A stretch of DNA of 64,000 bases from CAWFLT01 sp963816795 (lineage in GTDB: Bacteria; Acidobacteriota; Vicinamibacteria; Vicinamibacterales; SCN-69-37): NCBI GenBank assembly GCA_963816795.1, contig CAWFLT010000014.1:806001-870000 (forward strand), read 5' to 3'. Made by a program: the position numbers and the translations under genes. Every line of letters starts with the position of its first letter. The first letter of the stretch is position 1. The notes under the pieces are model-generated. The model ran no database searches. It was not told the DNA's origin and was given only the letters and a program-made list of their open reading frames with translations. Positions 38,521 through 47,329 of the stretch are shown one piece after another.

Positions 38521-38660
38521 CCCGCGCGCGCACGCGGCGCGCGGCCCGAGCGCGGGGGGTGGGGCCCCCGCGCATAAGAGAAGATGGCCAACTTTACTTG
38601 AGGGCCGCGGGGCCCCACCCCCGCGGCTCGAGCCCGCGCCAGAAAGCAGGCGCGGGGTGT
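38521..38660. repeat. Two facing copies of palindromic repeat family 1
   Basis: First copy (38521-38574, plus orientation): CGCGGCCCGAGCGCGGGGGG then TGGGGCCCCCGCGC. Second copy (38602-38660, minus orientation): CCGCGGGGCCCCACCCCCGC then GGCTCGAGCCCGCGCC. The outer ends match as well (GACACCC before the first, GGGGTGTC after the second), so the whole block is an inverted pair. The first copy begins 15 bases past the stop of the alpha-dioxygenase-like gene. Confidence 0.8.
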
Positions 38661-38706
38661 CGATTGCCCTTATGTTACGCTGGACCGCTGGAGTGTTGAC
38701 CGCCCT

Positions 38707-39771
38707 GTGTCCCCACTAGAACTGGCGCTCGAAATCCGGCCGCGTGCGCGCATGGACGTGACCGACGTCCGCGGCCTGGCCGCCTCACTGCACGGCGAAG
38801 CGTTTCGGCCGTACTCCCGCTGCCTCTACTACTCGCCGCACACGACCGCGGGCTATCTGCCACAGAGTCTCGCGGCGCGGCTGGCGGCGCGTCCGAAGAG
38901 CCTGCAACCGTATCTGGACCTCTTCCGGGTGGTGTTTCCGGAGGGCGCCGGCTACCTGCACGACCATCTGGATCTGCGCAACGATCTCGAGCCGGCCCAG
39001 CGGAAAGTCGAGCCGACGAACGGTGATTCGCATCTCGCCTACATGGGCGCGGGCCTGCACTCGTGCGTGTCGTACGCGACCCGCCGTCCGGGGCCGGTGT
39101 ACCTCATCGACTTCGATGGCATCAATGCGGGCACGCCGCGCAAGCGCGTCACCACGCTGATCGGCTACAACCAGGAGGAGGTGGTGGCGCGGACCACGAT
39201 CGACGTCCCGGTCTCGGCGCATCCGGTCGAAGCGGTCAACCTCAAGGAGCCCGGTCTCGGGCTCTACGAGCAGTTTGGCGAGCTCATTGCCCGGCACGAC
39301 GTGACGAAGGGTCGCGTCCGGCTCGACCTCGCCAAGGACGAACAGTTCGCCAGTCTCACGGTCAACGAGTACGAGACGCTGCTGATGCGGCACGATCTGG
39401 CCGAAGTGCTGCGCAACCCGCTCCGCTTCGCGGCCGAGAAGGCGCGGCACGCGTGGAACGACCCGCGCGCCGTCCCGATCAAAGCGATCGAATACGCGAA
39501 GTACGATCTGGTGCGTGCGCTCAACCAGCTCGTCGAAGCCGTCGGCCTCAGCGCGGGACGGATCGAGCGCATCCTGGCGAGCGCGCTCGAAGTGCCGGCG
39601 TCGCGATTCCTGCGGATGAAGCGGTCGATCGATCTGCTGGTCTCCGATGCCAACACGCCGGGCCGCGGCTCCGTGGTCGAAGGCACGTTCCAGGCGCCGA
39701 TCCTGGTGCAGTGGCGCCCGGCAGGACGCGGTCACCGCCGCGTCGACGTGGCCTTGACCCGGTTTCGATGA
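38707..39771 (+). CDS. YjbQ/UPF0047-related protein with C-terminal extension
   Basis: 354 residues from GTG 38707. The N-terminal half shows CLYYSPHTTAGYLPQSLAAR, FPEGAGYLHDHLDLRNDL, TNGDSHLAYMGAGLHSC and LIDFDGINAGTPRKRVTTLI. The order and spacing of HTT, Y-x-HD, N-x-D-x-H and the final Gly-rich strand resemble YjbQ, a small protein with thiamine-phosphate-synthase-like side activity. The C-terminal half (from about residue 175) is mainly helical (LYEQFGELIARHDVTKGRVR, DLAEVLRNPLRFAAEKARHA) and not recognised. The stop TGA overlaps the ATG of argG, so the two are translated together. The role is unknown; the pairing with arginine synthesis is the only hint. Confidence 0.55.
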   Translation: MSPLELALEIRPRARMDVTDVRGLAASLHGEAFRPYSRCLYYSPHTTAGYLPQSLAARLAARPKSLQPYLDLFRVVFPEGAGYLHDHLDLRNDLEPAQRKVEPTNGDSHLAYMGAGLHSCVSYATRRPGPVYLIDFDGINAGTPRKRVTTLIGYNQEEVVARTTIDVPVSAHPVEAVNLKEPGLGLYEQFGELIARHDVTKGRVRLDLAKDEQFASLTVNEYETLLMRHDLAEVLRNPLRFAAEKARHAWNDPRAVPIKAIEYAKYDLVRALNQLVEAVGLSAGRIERILASALEVPASRFLRMKRSIDLLVSDANTPGRGSVVEGTFQAPILVQWRPAGRGHRRVDVALTRFR

Positions 39772-41106
39772 TCCTGCAGGCCCTTCCGGCCGGCGAGAAA
39801 GTCGGCATCGCGTTTTCCGGCGGGTTGGACACGAGCGCCGCGATCCACTGGATGCGTCAGCGCGGCGCGATTCCCTTACGCGTATACCGCCAACCTCGGT
39901 CAGCCCGACGAGCCCGACTACGACGACATTCCGCGACGGGCGAAACAGTACGGCGCCGAGGAGGCCCGGCTCGTCGACTGCCGCCGCCAGCTCGTCGCCG
40001 AGGGCCTCGCGGCCCTGCAGAGCGGCGCGTTCCACATCACCACCGCCGGCGTGCCCTACTTCAACACGACGCCGCTCGGACGCGCCGTCACCGGCACGCT
40101 GCTCGTCGGCGCGATGAAGAACGACGACGTCCACATCTGGGGCGACGGCAGCACGTTCAAAGGCAACGACATCGAACGGTTCTATCGCTACGGCCTGCTC
40201 GCCAATCCCAACCTGCGGATCTACAAGCCGTGGCTCGACCAGGCGTTCATCGACGAGCTCGGCGGCCGCAAGGAGATGTCGGAGTACATGGACCGGTCCG
40301 GGCTCGCCTACCGCATGAGCGCGGAAAAGGCGTACTCGACCGATTCCAATCTCCTCGGGGCGACGCACGAAGCCAAGGACCTCGAGCATCTCGACAAGGG
40401 CATCAAGATCGTCGACCCGATCATGGGCGTGCCGTTCTGGCGCGAGGACGTGCGGATCAAGCCCGAGACGGTCACGGTCCGCTTCGAGGAAGGGACACCG
40501 GTCGCGATCGGCGGCATTTCCTATGCCGATCCCGTGCAACTGCTGCTCGACGCCAACACCATCGGCGGACGCCATGGGCTCGGCATGAGCGACCAGATCG
40601 AGAATCGCATCATCGAAGCCAAGAGCCGCGGCATCTACGAAGCGCCGGGCATGGCGCTGTTGTTCATCGGCTACGAGCGACTGGTCACCGGCATTCACAA
40701 CGAGGACACGATCGAGCAGTACCGCGAGCAGGGCCGTCGCCTCGGCCGCCTGCTCTATCAGGGCCGCTGGTTCGACTCGCAGGCACTGATGCTGCGTGAA
40801 ACGGCACAACGCTGGGTGGCGCGCGCCATCACGGGCGAAGTGACGATCGAGCTTCGTCGCGGCAACGACTACTCCATCCTCGACACCTCGAGCCCGAACC
40901 TGACCTACAAGCCCGAGCGGCTGACGATGGAAAAAGGCGCGTCGGTGTTCACGCCGCAGGACCGCATCGGCCAACTGACGATGCGCAATCTCGACATCAC
41001 CGACACGCGCGACAAGCTTCGCGTCTACACGGAAGCCGGCCTCCTCGCGCCGTCGCCCGAGTCTCCGCTCCCGCTGCTGCCGGCCAAGCCTCCGCACACG
41101 GACTAG
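39768..41106 (+). CDS. argG: Argininosuccinate synthase, one frameshift
   Basis: Condenses citrulline and aspartate with ATP to argininosuccinate, the penultimate step of arginine synthesis. The ATG at 39768 overlaps the previous stop. The N-terminus EKVGIAFSGGLDTSAAIHWM is the ATP pyrophosphatase loop (SGGLDTS). A spare C near 39880 shifts the frame; the continuation AYTANLGQPDEPDYDDIPRR is normal. Downstream blocks: VPYFNTTPLGRAVTGTLLV, DDVHIWGDGSTFKGNDIERF, EKAYSTDSNLLGATHEAKDL and GRHGLGMSDQIENRIIEAKS. Length about 446 places it in the long (E. coli-like) ArgG subgroup. No other arginine gene is in the window. Confidence 0.95.
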
Positions 41107-41116
41107 AGGCGCTGGG

Positions 41117-41747
41117 TCAGACCGGGTAGACCCTGGTTTCGGGCAACCAGCGGCGCCGCCAATGCCTCACTGCGAACGCCGGCAGCAATCTGAAATTGAG
41201 CACGGCCGGCGCCGACACGTCCAGCAATTCGCTGGCGCTCTGATAGCCGTCTTTGCGGACGCGGATTTCGGTGTCGCCGGCCACCCCATAGAGTCGATAG
41301 GCGCCGCCGACGGTCCGGGTGGTGAGCCCGGCGCCGGCGCCCGACAGGACGGTGACCTCGGCATCGGAGACGCCGGTGCCGTCGTCCATCACGAGGCCGG
41401 AGAGGCGATACGTTCCCAAGGGCACCACGAAGACGGGACTCTTCGTGGCGGTCTGTCCCTCGAGCGACGCCGACACGACGGCCTCGCCGCGGTCAACTGC
41501 GGCGCGCCGTACCGCCGGGCGAGATGGTCAGGACTGACGGGTCGCTGCTCACCCACGTGACCCGGCTCGTGACGTCTTCCCACAAGCCGTCGCTGTAGAG
41601 CGCCCGGGCGACGTACTGGACGGTCTGGCCTGGCGCAATCGACGCCGCCCCGCTGAGGTCGAGTCGCGCCATGGTCCGCGATTGCGACGACGGCCCGGGC
41701 ATCGGACTGGGTGCCGTCGGGATTTCATCGCACCCGGCGGCCATCAT
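41117..41747 (-). CDS. Lipoprotein with Big2-like and carboxypeptidase-regulatory domains, one frameshift
   Basis: About 210 residues. It starts near MMAAGCDEIPTAPSPMPG, where Cys6 looks like a lipobox Cys; the upstream hydrophobic part (VVIGSCSLGLAMMAAGC) can be read in frame but without a start codon, so the true start is lost to an indel or lies at ATG 41799 in another frame. An immunoglobulin-like Big2 domain has SIAPGQTVQYVARALYSDGL and VTSRVTWVSSDPSVLTISPG. After a frame change near 41480 a carboxypeptidase-regulatory sandwich follows (PLGTYRLSGLVMDDGTGVSD and YRLYGVAGDTEIRVRKDGYQ). The same layout appears in the gene at 51369, a paralogue. It ends 10 bases from the convergent argG. Confidence 0.65.
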
Positions 41748-41856
41748 CGCGAGACCGAGCGAGCAGGAGCCAATTACGACGAACGGGCGGGAGGGTCATG
41801 GATCACCCCGAAGTTCTCCAAGCAGGCTCTTTCAGTGAGACGACCGGACCACGCCT

Positions 41857-41899
41857 GATGTCGTGAGGGAACGATGGCGTTCCTGTGAGGTTTCGATGG
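41857..41899 (-). promoter_or_regulatory. Upstream motif shared with the paralogous lipoprotein gene at 52.4 kb
   Basis: GATGTCGTGAG and TGAGGTTTCGATGG, flanking GGAACGATGGCGTTCC (itself a palindrome), match GATGTCGTGAG and TGAGGTCTCGATGG at 52468-52499. Both lie upstream of a Big2/carboxypeptidase-regulatory lipoprotein gene. A regulatory role is inferred from this pairing only. Confidence 0.4.
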
Positions 41900-41938
41900 C
41901 AGCCGTGCCAGATCAAGAGCTCAGACTTTCCGTGGACC

Positions 41939-42171
41939 GCGTGGGGCCCCACCCCCACGCTTCGGACGCTCGGGGCTCGCTACGCTCTTTTCTTACACCG
42001 CGTGGGGCCCCACCCCCACGCTTCGGACGCTCGGGGCTCGCTACGCTCTTTTCTTACACCGCGTGGGGCCCCACCCCCACGCTTCGGACGCTCGGGGCTC
42101 GCTACGCTCTTTTCTTACACCGCGTGGGGCCCCACCCCCACGCTTCGGACGCTCGGGGCTCGCTACGCTCG
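41939..42171 (-). repeat. 61-bp tandem repeat array (four copies) of palindromic family 1
   Basis: Units start at 41941, 42002, 42063 and 42124. Each has GTGGGGCCCCACCCCCACGC, then TTCGGACGCTCGGGGCTCGC, then TACGCTC and a TTTTCTTACACC link. The copies are identical except that the last lacks the link. The array stands 3' of the minus-strand phosphodiesterase-like gene. Confidence 0.92.
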
Positions 42172-42194
42172 CTCCCTCGCGGTGTTTCTGTCTC

Positions 42195-42247
42195 AGGTCT
42201 GAGCTCTTCTCCGTGTCCTCCAGCTCTTCTCCGTGTCCTCGCTCTTA
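42195..42247. repeat. Family 2 repeat (GCTCTTCTCCGTGTCCTC), two copies
   Basis: AGCTCTTCTCCGTGTCCTCC is directly repeated and runs into the stop codon of the minus-strand phosphodiesterase-like gene at 42245. It adjoins the 61-bp array as family 2 adjoins family 1 at 20.4 kb and 24.0 kb. Confidence 0.6.
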
Positions 42248-43285
42248 CTTGCGGATGGACTTGGTGAGCAGGATGTCGAGCTCTTCGTACTGATCGGTCG
42301 CGATGAAATCGACACCGACGGCAGATCGCGGCGTTCCAGCGAGCCCGCACGGCCTCGATCGATCCGAAGTTGTAGCCAGCCGTCCAGCCGCGCCCCTGAT
42401 CGGCCTGGTGTCCGTTCAGCGTGTAGAACCGCAGCCACAGCCCCATGGCATGAGCGCGGCTGACAATCGCATTCAGTCGCGCGCCATCGCCGGCCGTCCA
42501 GTCACCGCTGCGAGCCTGACCGCCTTCTTCGACAACGGCCCAGGAGTGGTTCGTCCAGCGCCGGTAATTCGTCGCGCGTGACGGAATCAACGACTCCGGA
42601 GCCACGTGCGCGGCCGCACGGAGGTCGGCATCGCGATCGCCACTCGAGGGTCGAGGAACTGCCGGCACCGTGCCGAACAGGCGAAGCCGGCTCCCAATCG
42701 GGACCCGCGTCGAGAACATTTCCTCCTGGCCGTCGCCTTGTTCCGTCAAAACGAGGAGGGGCCCGGGCCGCAGGGTTTGCGGCGTCACCTGGTCAGCGAC
42801 CTGCGGCGCCCACATGAGCCACGACTCGTACTTGCCGAGCAGGTCCCAGACCGCGCGGTGATGTTCCGGCTCATTGGTCTTGAAGTCGAGGTGCAGCACG
42901 ATCAGTGGCCAGCGGTCGGGCTGCCCTGCCGCCAGCGCCCGTTCGATCAGCGGCCGCACGCGCGTGAAGAAGTGCTCTTCGAGCGGCGGTTCCTCGCCGG
43001 TGAGCGAATCGTCGTGCGACAGCACCGGCCGGCGGCCAGCCGGATCCCACGCCAGATCCTGTTCGATCACGATCGGTCGAGAAGACGTCGCCAGCGCGCG
43101 ATCCATCCGATCCGTGTAGAGCCCCCCTCGGGATAGCAGTTGTGCGCATGCAGCAGCGGACCACGGCCGAGGCTCGTCGCGTCTGAGGCGGCTGGCGTCA
43201 TGGGCCCGAGAGCTGCCGTGACCGCGCCGCCCGCAACCAGCAGAGCGAGGATCATCGCGCGCACGGGCATGGCTTCTTTTATCAT
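42245..43285 (-). CDS. Secreted PLC-like/glycerophosphodiesterase-like TIM-barrel protein, frameshifts
   Basis: About 345 residues. A signal peptide (VRAMILALLVAGGAVTAAL) is followed by LLHAHNCYPEGG, the first barrel strand with a His and Asn as in PI-PLC/GDPD-like enzymes. In the next frame SRPIVIEQDLAWDPAGRRPV and LSHDDSLTGEEPPLEEHFFT, then PLIVLHLDFKTNEPEHHRAV give acidic and His positions expected for metal-assisted phosphodiester cleavage. AVVEEGGQARSGDWTAGDGA, GLWLRFYTLNGHQ and finally FIATDQYEELDILLTKSIRK complete a barrel. Frames change near 43105 and 42330. The substrate is unknown. The end at 42245 comes from the shifted frame. Confidence 0.68.
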
Positions 43286-43393
43286 CTACGCGTCACGCCG
43301 GCACGAAGGCTTCGCGCCGGAGGCAGCCTGGCAACAGGATTGTGACGCAACTGTTGCACGTCTGTCGCTGGCAGCCGGTAGCGTGGGAGGACC

Positions 43394-46300
43394 ATGAAGA
43401 CACGACTCTGCCTGCTGCTCGTTGTGTGTTCGCTCTTCGCGACGGCCCCTGCCTGGGCGCAGCTCGACCGCGCCACGTTGAGCGGAACGGTCAAGGATCC
43501 CAACGGCGCCGTCCTCACAGCAGTCACCGTTACGGTGTCGAGTGAGGCGACGAAACTCGCACAAACGACGTTGACCAACCAGGACGGCACGTATCTGGTC
43601 GTCAACCTCGCGCCCGGCAGCTACGTGGTCACCGCAACGGCCAAGAGCTTTGCGCCGGTGGCCCAGTCACTGGTCCTCGACGTCGGCCAGCGTGCCCGCG
43701 TCGACTTCACGCTCGCGGTGGGCGCCGTCACGGAAACGGTGACCGTCGAAGCGACATCGTCCGTCCTCAACACCCAGACCGCGGTGCTTGGCAGCGTCGT
43801 GCGCAGCAACGAGGTCGCCAATCTGCCGCTGGCGATTCGCAATTGGGATGATCTGCTGTTCACGTTGCCTGGTGTCCAGGGAGATCGCTACACCGAGCAG
43901 ACCGGCACGACCAACGCCGGCCGGACCGGCGGCATCAGCATTCACGGCAACCGGTCACTGCAGAACAACTTCCTGCTCGATGGCGTGGACAACAATTCCA
44001 TCTCCACCAACGTCCAGGAACTGAGCACGCAGGTGTCGCGGCCGTCGATTGACGCGATCGGCGAGTTCAAGGTGGTCACCAGTCCGTTCGCCGCCGAGTA
44101 CGGCCGCGCTCCTGGCGGCGCGATCGTCGTCACGACCAAGTCGGGCACCAACCAGTTCTCGGGCACCTTCTACGACTATTTCCGCGACGAGCAGTTCGAT
44201 TCGCGCTCGTTTTTCGCGACGCGATCCAACCTCGATAAAGCGGCGAACAATCAGAACCAGTTCGGCGGCAATGTCGGCGGCCCGCTGGTTGCCGGCCGCG
44301 CCTTCTTCTTCGCGGATGTCGAAGCGACGCGCATCGAGCAAGGCGTTCTGCGCACGGGAACGATCATGACCGACGCGCAGAGACGCGGCGACTTCTCGGC
44401 GGTCTCGACCGTCATCCGGGATCCGCTGACCGGCCAGCCCTTTTCGGGCAATCGCATTCCTGATGACCGGATCGATGCGGTCGCACGCAACATCGTCGCG
44501 CTGCTTCCGGCGCCGAACGCGGCGGGCACCAGCAACTTCATCCGCCAGCCCAACGTGCAGGACGACGGCGAACGCTACATCCTCCGCACGGACCTGCGCC
44601 CGACGCCGAGCGACAACGTCTTCGTGCGCTACATCTACACCGACCGGACGCGTCTGGTGCCCGGCTTCCTCGGCGGAGTGATCGATGGCACCTCGACGTC
44701 GGCCTGGGGCCGGAACTACCTCAAGTCGCACAGCACCGTCGGCGGCTGGACGAAAGTGTTGAGCCCGGCGCTGGTCAATGAACTGCGCGTGGCGTGGACC
44801 CGCGGGATCTCGGATGGCCAGCAGGATCCGTTCGGCGAAGACGGCATGGCCCAGATCGGGTTCAAGGGCGTGCCGCCGGATCCGGCGATCCTCGGCGGGA
44901 TTGTCGGCATCGACATCGCCGGCCACATCCGGCTCGGCTCGCCGAACTTCATGCCGAAGTACCAGCACACCGATCAGCTTCAGTATCTGAACACGCTGTC
45001 GTGGTTGCACGGCAACCACCAGGTGAAGTTCGGCACCGACATTCTGGCGCCCATGAACAACGAGTACATGGACATCCCGTCTACGCGCGGCAATCTCGGG
45101 TTCTCGAATCAGTTCTCGGGTCATGCCTTCGCTGACTTTCTGCTGGGCTACGCGCGGCAAGCGGAGCTTTCGAACGTGCACATCGTCAATCAGCGGCGCT
45201 GGGCGATGGCGTTCTTCGTGCAGGACGACTGGCGGCTGACGTCGCGACTGACGCTCAACATGGGGCTGCGCTACGACTTCATGACCCCGTCGTACGAAGC
45301 GGATAATCGGATGGCGAATTTTGATCCGGCCAGCGGCGGGCTCGTGTACGCCAGCGATGGCTCGCTCGAGAATCGCGCGCTCGTCCAACCCGACACCAAC
45401 AACTTCGCGCCGCGGATGGGTGTGGTGTATCAGGCGACCGACACGACCGTGTTGCGCGGCGGCTACGGGATCTTTTACAACCCGCTCGATCGCATCGGAT
45501 CCGAGGATCAGCTCGCGCTCAACCCGCCCGGCCTCCGAAACATCAACCTCACGACCACATCGGCCACGACGCCCGTGCTGCTGCTGAAGGACGGCTTCCC
45601 GGCCAACTTCCTCGATCCCTCGAACATCGTGCTGAGCCGGCTCCTCATTCGGGCGGCGAATCCGCGCGGGGAGAACGCGATGTTCCAGCAGATCTCTGGC
45701 GGCATCGAGCGCCAGTTGGGCCGTCGCTTTCTGATCTCTGCCGATCTGATCGGCAACTTCGGCGATCACATCGCGGTGCTGCGCAATCTCAACCAGCCGG
45801 CCAACGGCAACGGCGCACGGCCGTATCCGAACTTTTCGCACATCCAGTGGCGTGATCCGGTCGGGACGTCGAGTTACGTGGGGCTCGATCTGTCGGCAGA
45901 GAAGCGGTTCTCAGACGGCCTCAGCTACCGGGTGAGCTACACGCTGAGTGACGCGCAGGACGAAGCGCCCGAACACCTCGCCGCCAGTTCTGGCCGGCCG
46001 CAGAACACCAACGACATTGGCGCGTGGCGAGGGCCGAGCGATTTCGACGTGCGGCATCGGCTGGTGGTGAACTTCGTGGCCGAACTGCCGTTCGGGACCG
46101 ACAAGCCGTATCTCAAGGAGGGCCTCGGCGCCGCGCTGGCCGGCGGCTGGACGGTGAGCGGCATTTTGACCACGCGCACCGGACGGCCGTTCACGGTCAC
46201 ACAGGGCAGCCTCGAGGGGGCGGCCTGGCTGCCGAATCTCAACGGCGATCCCGAAGGCAGCAAGACCGTGGACAGCTGGTTCAATCCCGCCGCCTTCGAG

Positions 46301-46564
46301 CGTGTGCCCGCCGGTGTGTTCGGCAACGCTGGCCGCAACATCATTCGCGGTCCCGCCTTCACGACGTTCGACCTGACCGTCCAGCGGCGCTTCCGGCTGG
46401 GCGACCGCGTCGCGGCGACGCTGCGCTGGGATGTGTTCAACGTGTTCAACCGCGCCAACTTCGGCAACCCGAACGCCGACGTCTCGGCGACCAACGTCTC
46501 GACGATCACCTCACTCGCCGGCGATCCGAGAGTGATGCAGTTCGCGTTTCGGGTCCAGTTTTAG
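43394..46564 (+). CDS. TonB-dependent receptor with carboxypeptidase-regulatory domain (Oar-like)
   Basis: 1,056 residues, intact. Signal peptide 1-23 (LLLVVCSLFATAPAWAQ). Residues 27-105 are the regulatory sandwich (TLSGTVKDPNGAVLTAVTVT and GTYLVVNLAPGSYVVTATAK). The plug has LPLAIRNWDDLLFTLPGVQG, SIHGNRSLQNNFLLDGVDNN and GAIVVTTKSGTNQFSG. The barrel includes FFVQDDWRLTSRLTLNMGLR and closes with VMQFAFRVQF. This group is strongly expanded in Acidobacteriota; substrates are mostly unknown. No SusD partner lies next to it. The start is supported by GTGGGAGGACC before the ATG. The 105 bases upstream are rich in short inverted repeats but match no riboswitch I can name. Confidence 0.94.
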   Translation: MKTRLCLLLVVCSLFATAPAWAQLDRATLSGTVKDPNGAVLTAVTVTVSSEATKLAQTTLTNQDGTYLVVNLAPGSYVVTATAKSFAPVAQSLVLDVGQRARVDFTLAVGAVTETVTVEATSSVLNTQTAVLGSVVRSNEVANLPLAIRNWDDLLFTLPGVQGDRYTEQTGTTNAGRTGGISIHGNRSLQNNFLLDGVDNNSISTNVQELSTQVSRPSIDAIGEFKVVTSPFAAEYGRAPGGAIVVTTKSGTNQFSGTFYDYFRDEQFDSRSFFATRSNLDKAANNQNQFGGNVGGPLVAGRAFFFADVEATRIEQGVLRTGTIMTDAQRRGDFSAVSTVIRDPLTGQPFSGNRIPDDRIDAVARNIVALLPAPNAAGTSNFIRQPNVQDDGERYILRTDLRPTPSDNVFVRYIYTDRTRLVPGFLGGVIDGTSTSAWGRNYLKSHSTVGGWTKVLSPALVNELRVAWTRGISDGQQDPFGEDGMAQIGFKGVPPDPAILGGIVGIDIAGHIRLGSPNFMPKYQHTDQLQYLNTLSWLHGNHQVKFGTDILAPMNNEYMDIPSTRGNLGFSNQFSGHAFADFLLGYARQAELSNVHIVNQRRWAMAFFVQDDWRLTSRLTLNMGLRYDFMTPSYEADNRMANFDPASGGLVYASDGSLENRALVQPDTNNFAPRMGVVYQATDTTVLRGGYGIFYNPLDRIGSEDQLALNPPGLRNINLTTTSATTPVLLLKDGFPANFLDPSNIVLSRLLIRAANPRGENAMFQQISGGIERQLGRRFLISADLIGNFGDHIAVLRNLNQPANGNGARPYPNFSHIQWRDPVGTSSYVGLDLSAEKRFSDGLSYRVSYTLSDAQDEAPEHLAASSGRPQNTNDIGAWRGPSDFDVRHRLVVNFVAELPFGTDKPYLKEGLGAALAGGWTVSGILTTRTGRPFTVTQGSLEGAAWLPNLNGDPEGSKTVDSWFNPAAFERVPAGVFGNAGRNIIRGPAFTTFDLTVQRRFRLGDRVAATLRWDVFNVFNRANFGNPNADVSATNVSTITSLAGDPRVMQFAFRVQF

Positions 46565-46569
46565 ACAAC

Positions 46570-46701
46570 TAACACGGAGAACGAATACGGAGGAAGCATT
46601 TGATAAAGATCTCTTTTTCGAAGATCTTACTTTCCGAAGATCTACCCTTCCGAAGTCCGTGTCCTCCGTGTCTCTCCGTGAGCCCCGTGTGAGCTCTTGA
46701 T
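46570..46701. repeat. Family 2 inverted repeat with AGATCTT palindromes
   Basis: CACGGAGAACGAATACGGAG on the left faces TCCGTGTCCTCCGTGTCTCT and CGTGAGCCCCGTGTGAGCTC on the right, with AAGATCT/AGATCTT palindromes between. CCGTGTGAGCTCTTGATCT at its right end is the exact reverse complement of 55158-55176. It lies between convergent genes and may end both transcripts. Confidence 0.75.
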
Positions 46702-47292
46702 CTAACTGAGACCCAGCTTGGCGAGAACTTCTGGTGGCGGTCCGTTCCAGACTGCCGGCCGATTACCCGTGTAACCGAGGTCGGCGACGCCCGCCTTGCT
46801 CGAGAAGTATCCGGCGGCGACGAGATCGCGCAACGTCGTGAAGAAGCGGACGCCGGGCGTCATCTCGGCGCGGGCCTTGCGTGGCCAGGCGATGTCGTCG
46901 AGCACCTGGGCGCGTTCGGCCGTCGTGGCTTGCACGAACGACTTGTCGAAGCGGCGCCGGCAGTCGGCATCGACCCAGCCGATCCCCCCGCGCATCGCGG
47001 TCTGGCGTTCGGGCTGTTCGGCCACGATGAAGTCGATGAACTCGACAGCGCCGGCTTCCGAGGCGCTGACGGATCGATCATCCTTGGGCAGGATGATGTC
47101 GGCGAGCGCGACGAGCGTCGCGTACTCGTGCGCGTTGAAAAAGCGCGGCGCGTACTTCTGGCCAGCGGCACTGCTCGCCTGAGTCGCCTGCGCCGCGGCG
47201 GCCACTTCCTCGTTGGTCCAGGTGAACAGAAAACCCGCGCCGGCGGCGGTGCCAACGAACGACAGCATCTCGCGACGATTTAGATCAGACAT
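46702..47292 (-). CDS. Gluconate 2-dehydrogenase subunit 3 family protein (Tat signal)
   Basis: About 196 residues from 47292. NRREMLSFVGTAAGAGFLF is a twin-arginine-type signal (RR-x-M-L), so it is exported folded, likely with its partner. RFFNAHEYATLVALADIILP, then GAVEFIDFIVAEQPERQTAM and GWVDADCRRRFDKSFV are the family blocks. In GMC-type dehydrogenases this small subunit is needed for export of the flavin subunit, whose gene lies just upstream (stop 47330, gap 37 bases). The cytochrome subunit often found with them is absent here. The frame is open farther upstream but without a sensible start. Confidence 0.9.
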   Translation of the reverse strand: MSDLNRREMLSFVGTAAGAGFLFTWTNEEVAAAAQATQASSAAGQKYAPRFFNAHEYATLVALADIILPKDDRSVSASEAGAVEFIDFIVAEQPERQTAMRGGIGWVDADCRRRFDKSFVQATTAERAQVLDDIAWPRKARAEMTPGVRFFTTLRDLVAAGYFSSKAGVADLGYTGNRPAVWNGPPPEVLAKLGLS

Positions 47293-47329
47293 AAAAGACC
47301 ACCGGTCTTGCTCTTTGCCTGTTGCCTTC

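Noticed and set aside
38785..41097. Minus-strand open frame of 770 codons
   Set aside because: Antisense to the YjbQ-related and argG genes; no domain and atypical composition.
41939..42171. CRISPR array
   Set aside because: The 61-bp units are contiguous and identical, without unique spacers, and no cas gene is near.
43286..43393. Riboswitch upstream of the second TonB receptor
   Set aside because: The leader has short inverted repeats, but I could not find the conserved core of a cobalamin, TPP or other known class.
43955..45841. Minus-strand open frame of 628 codons
   Set aside because: Lies wholly inside the intact TonB receptor gene on the other strand.
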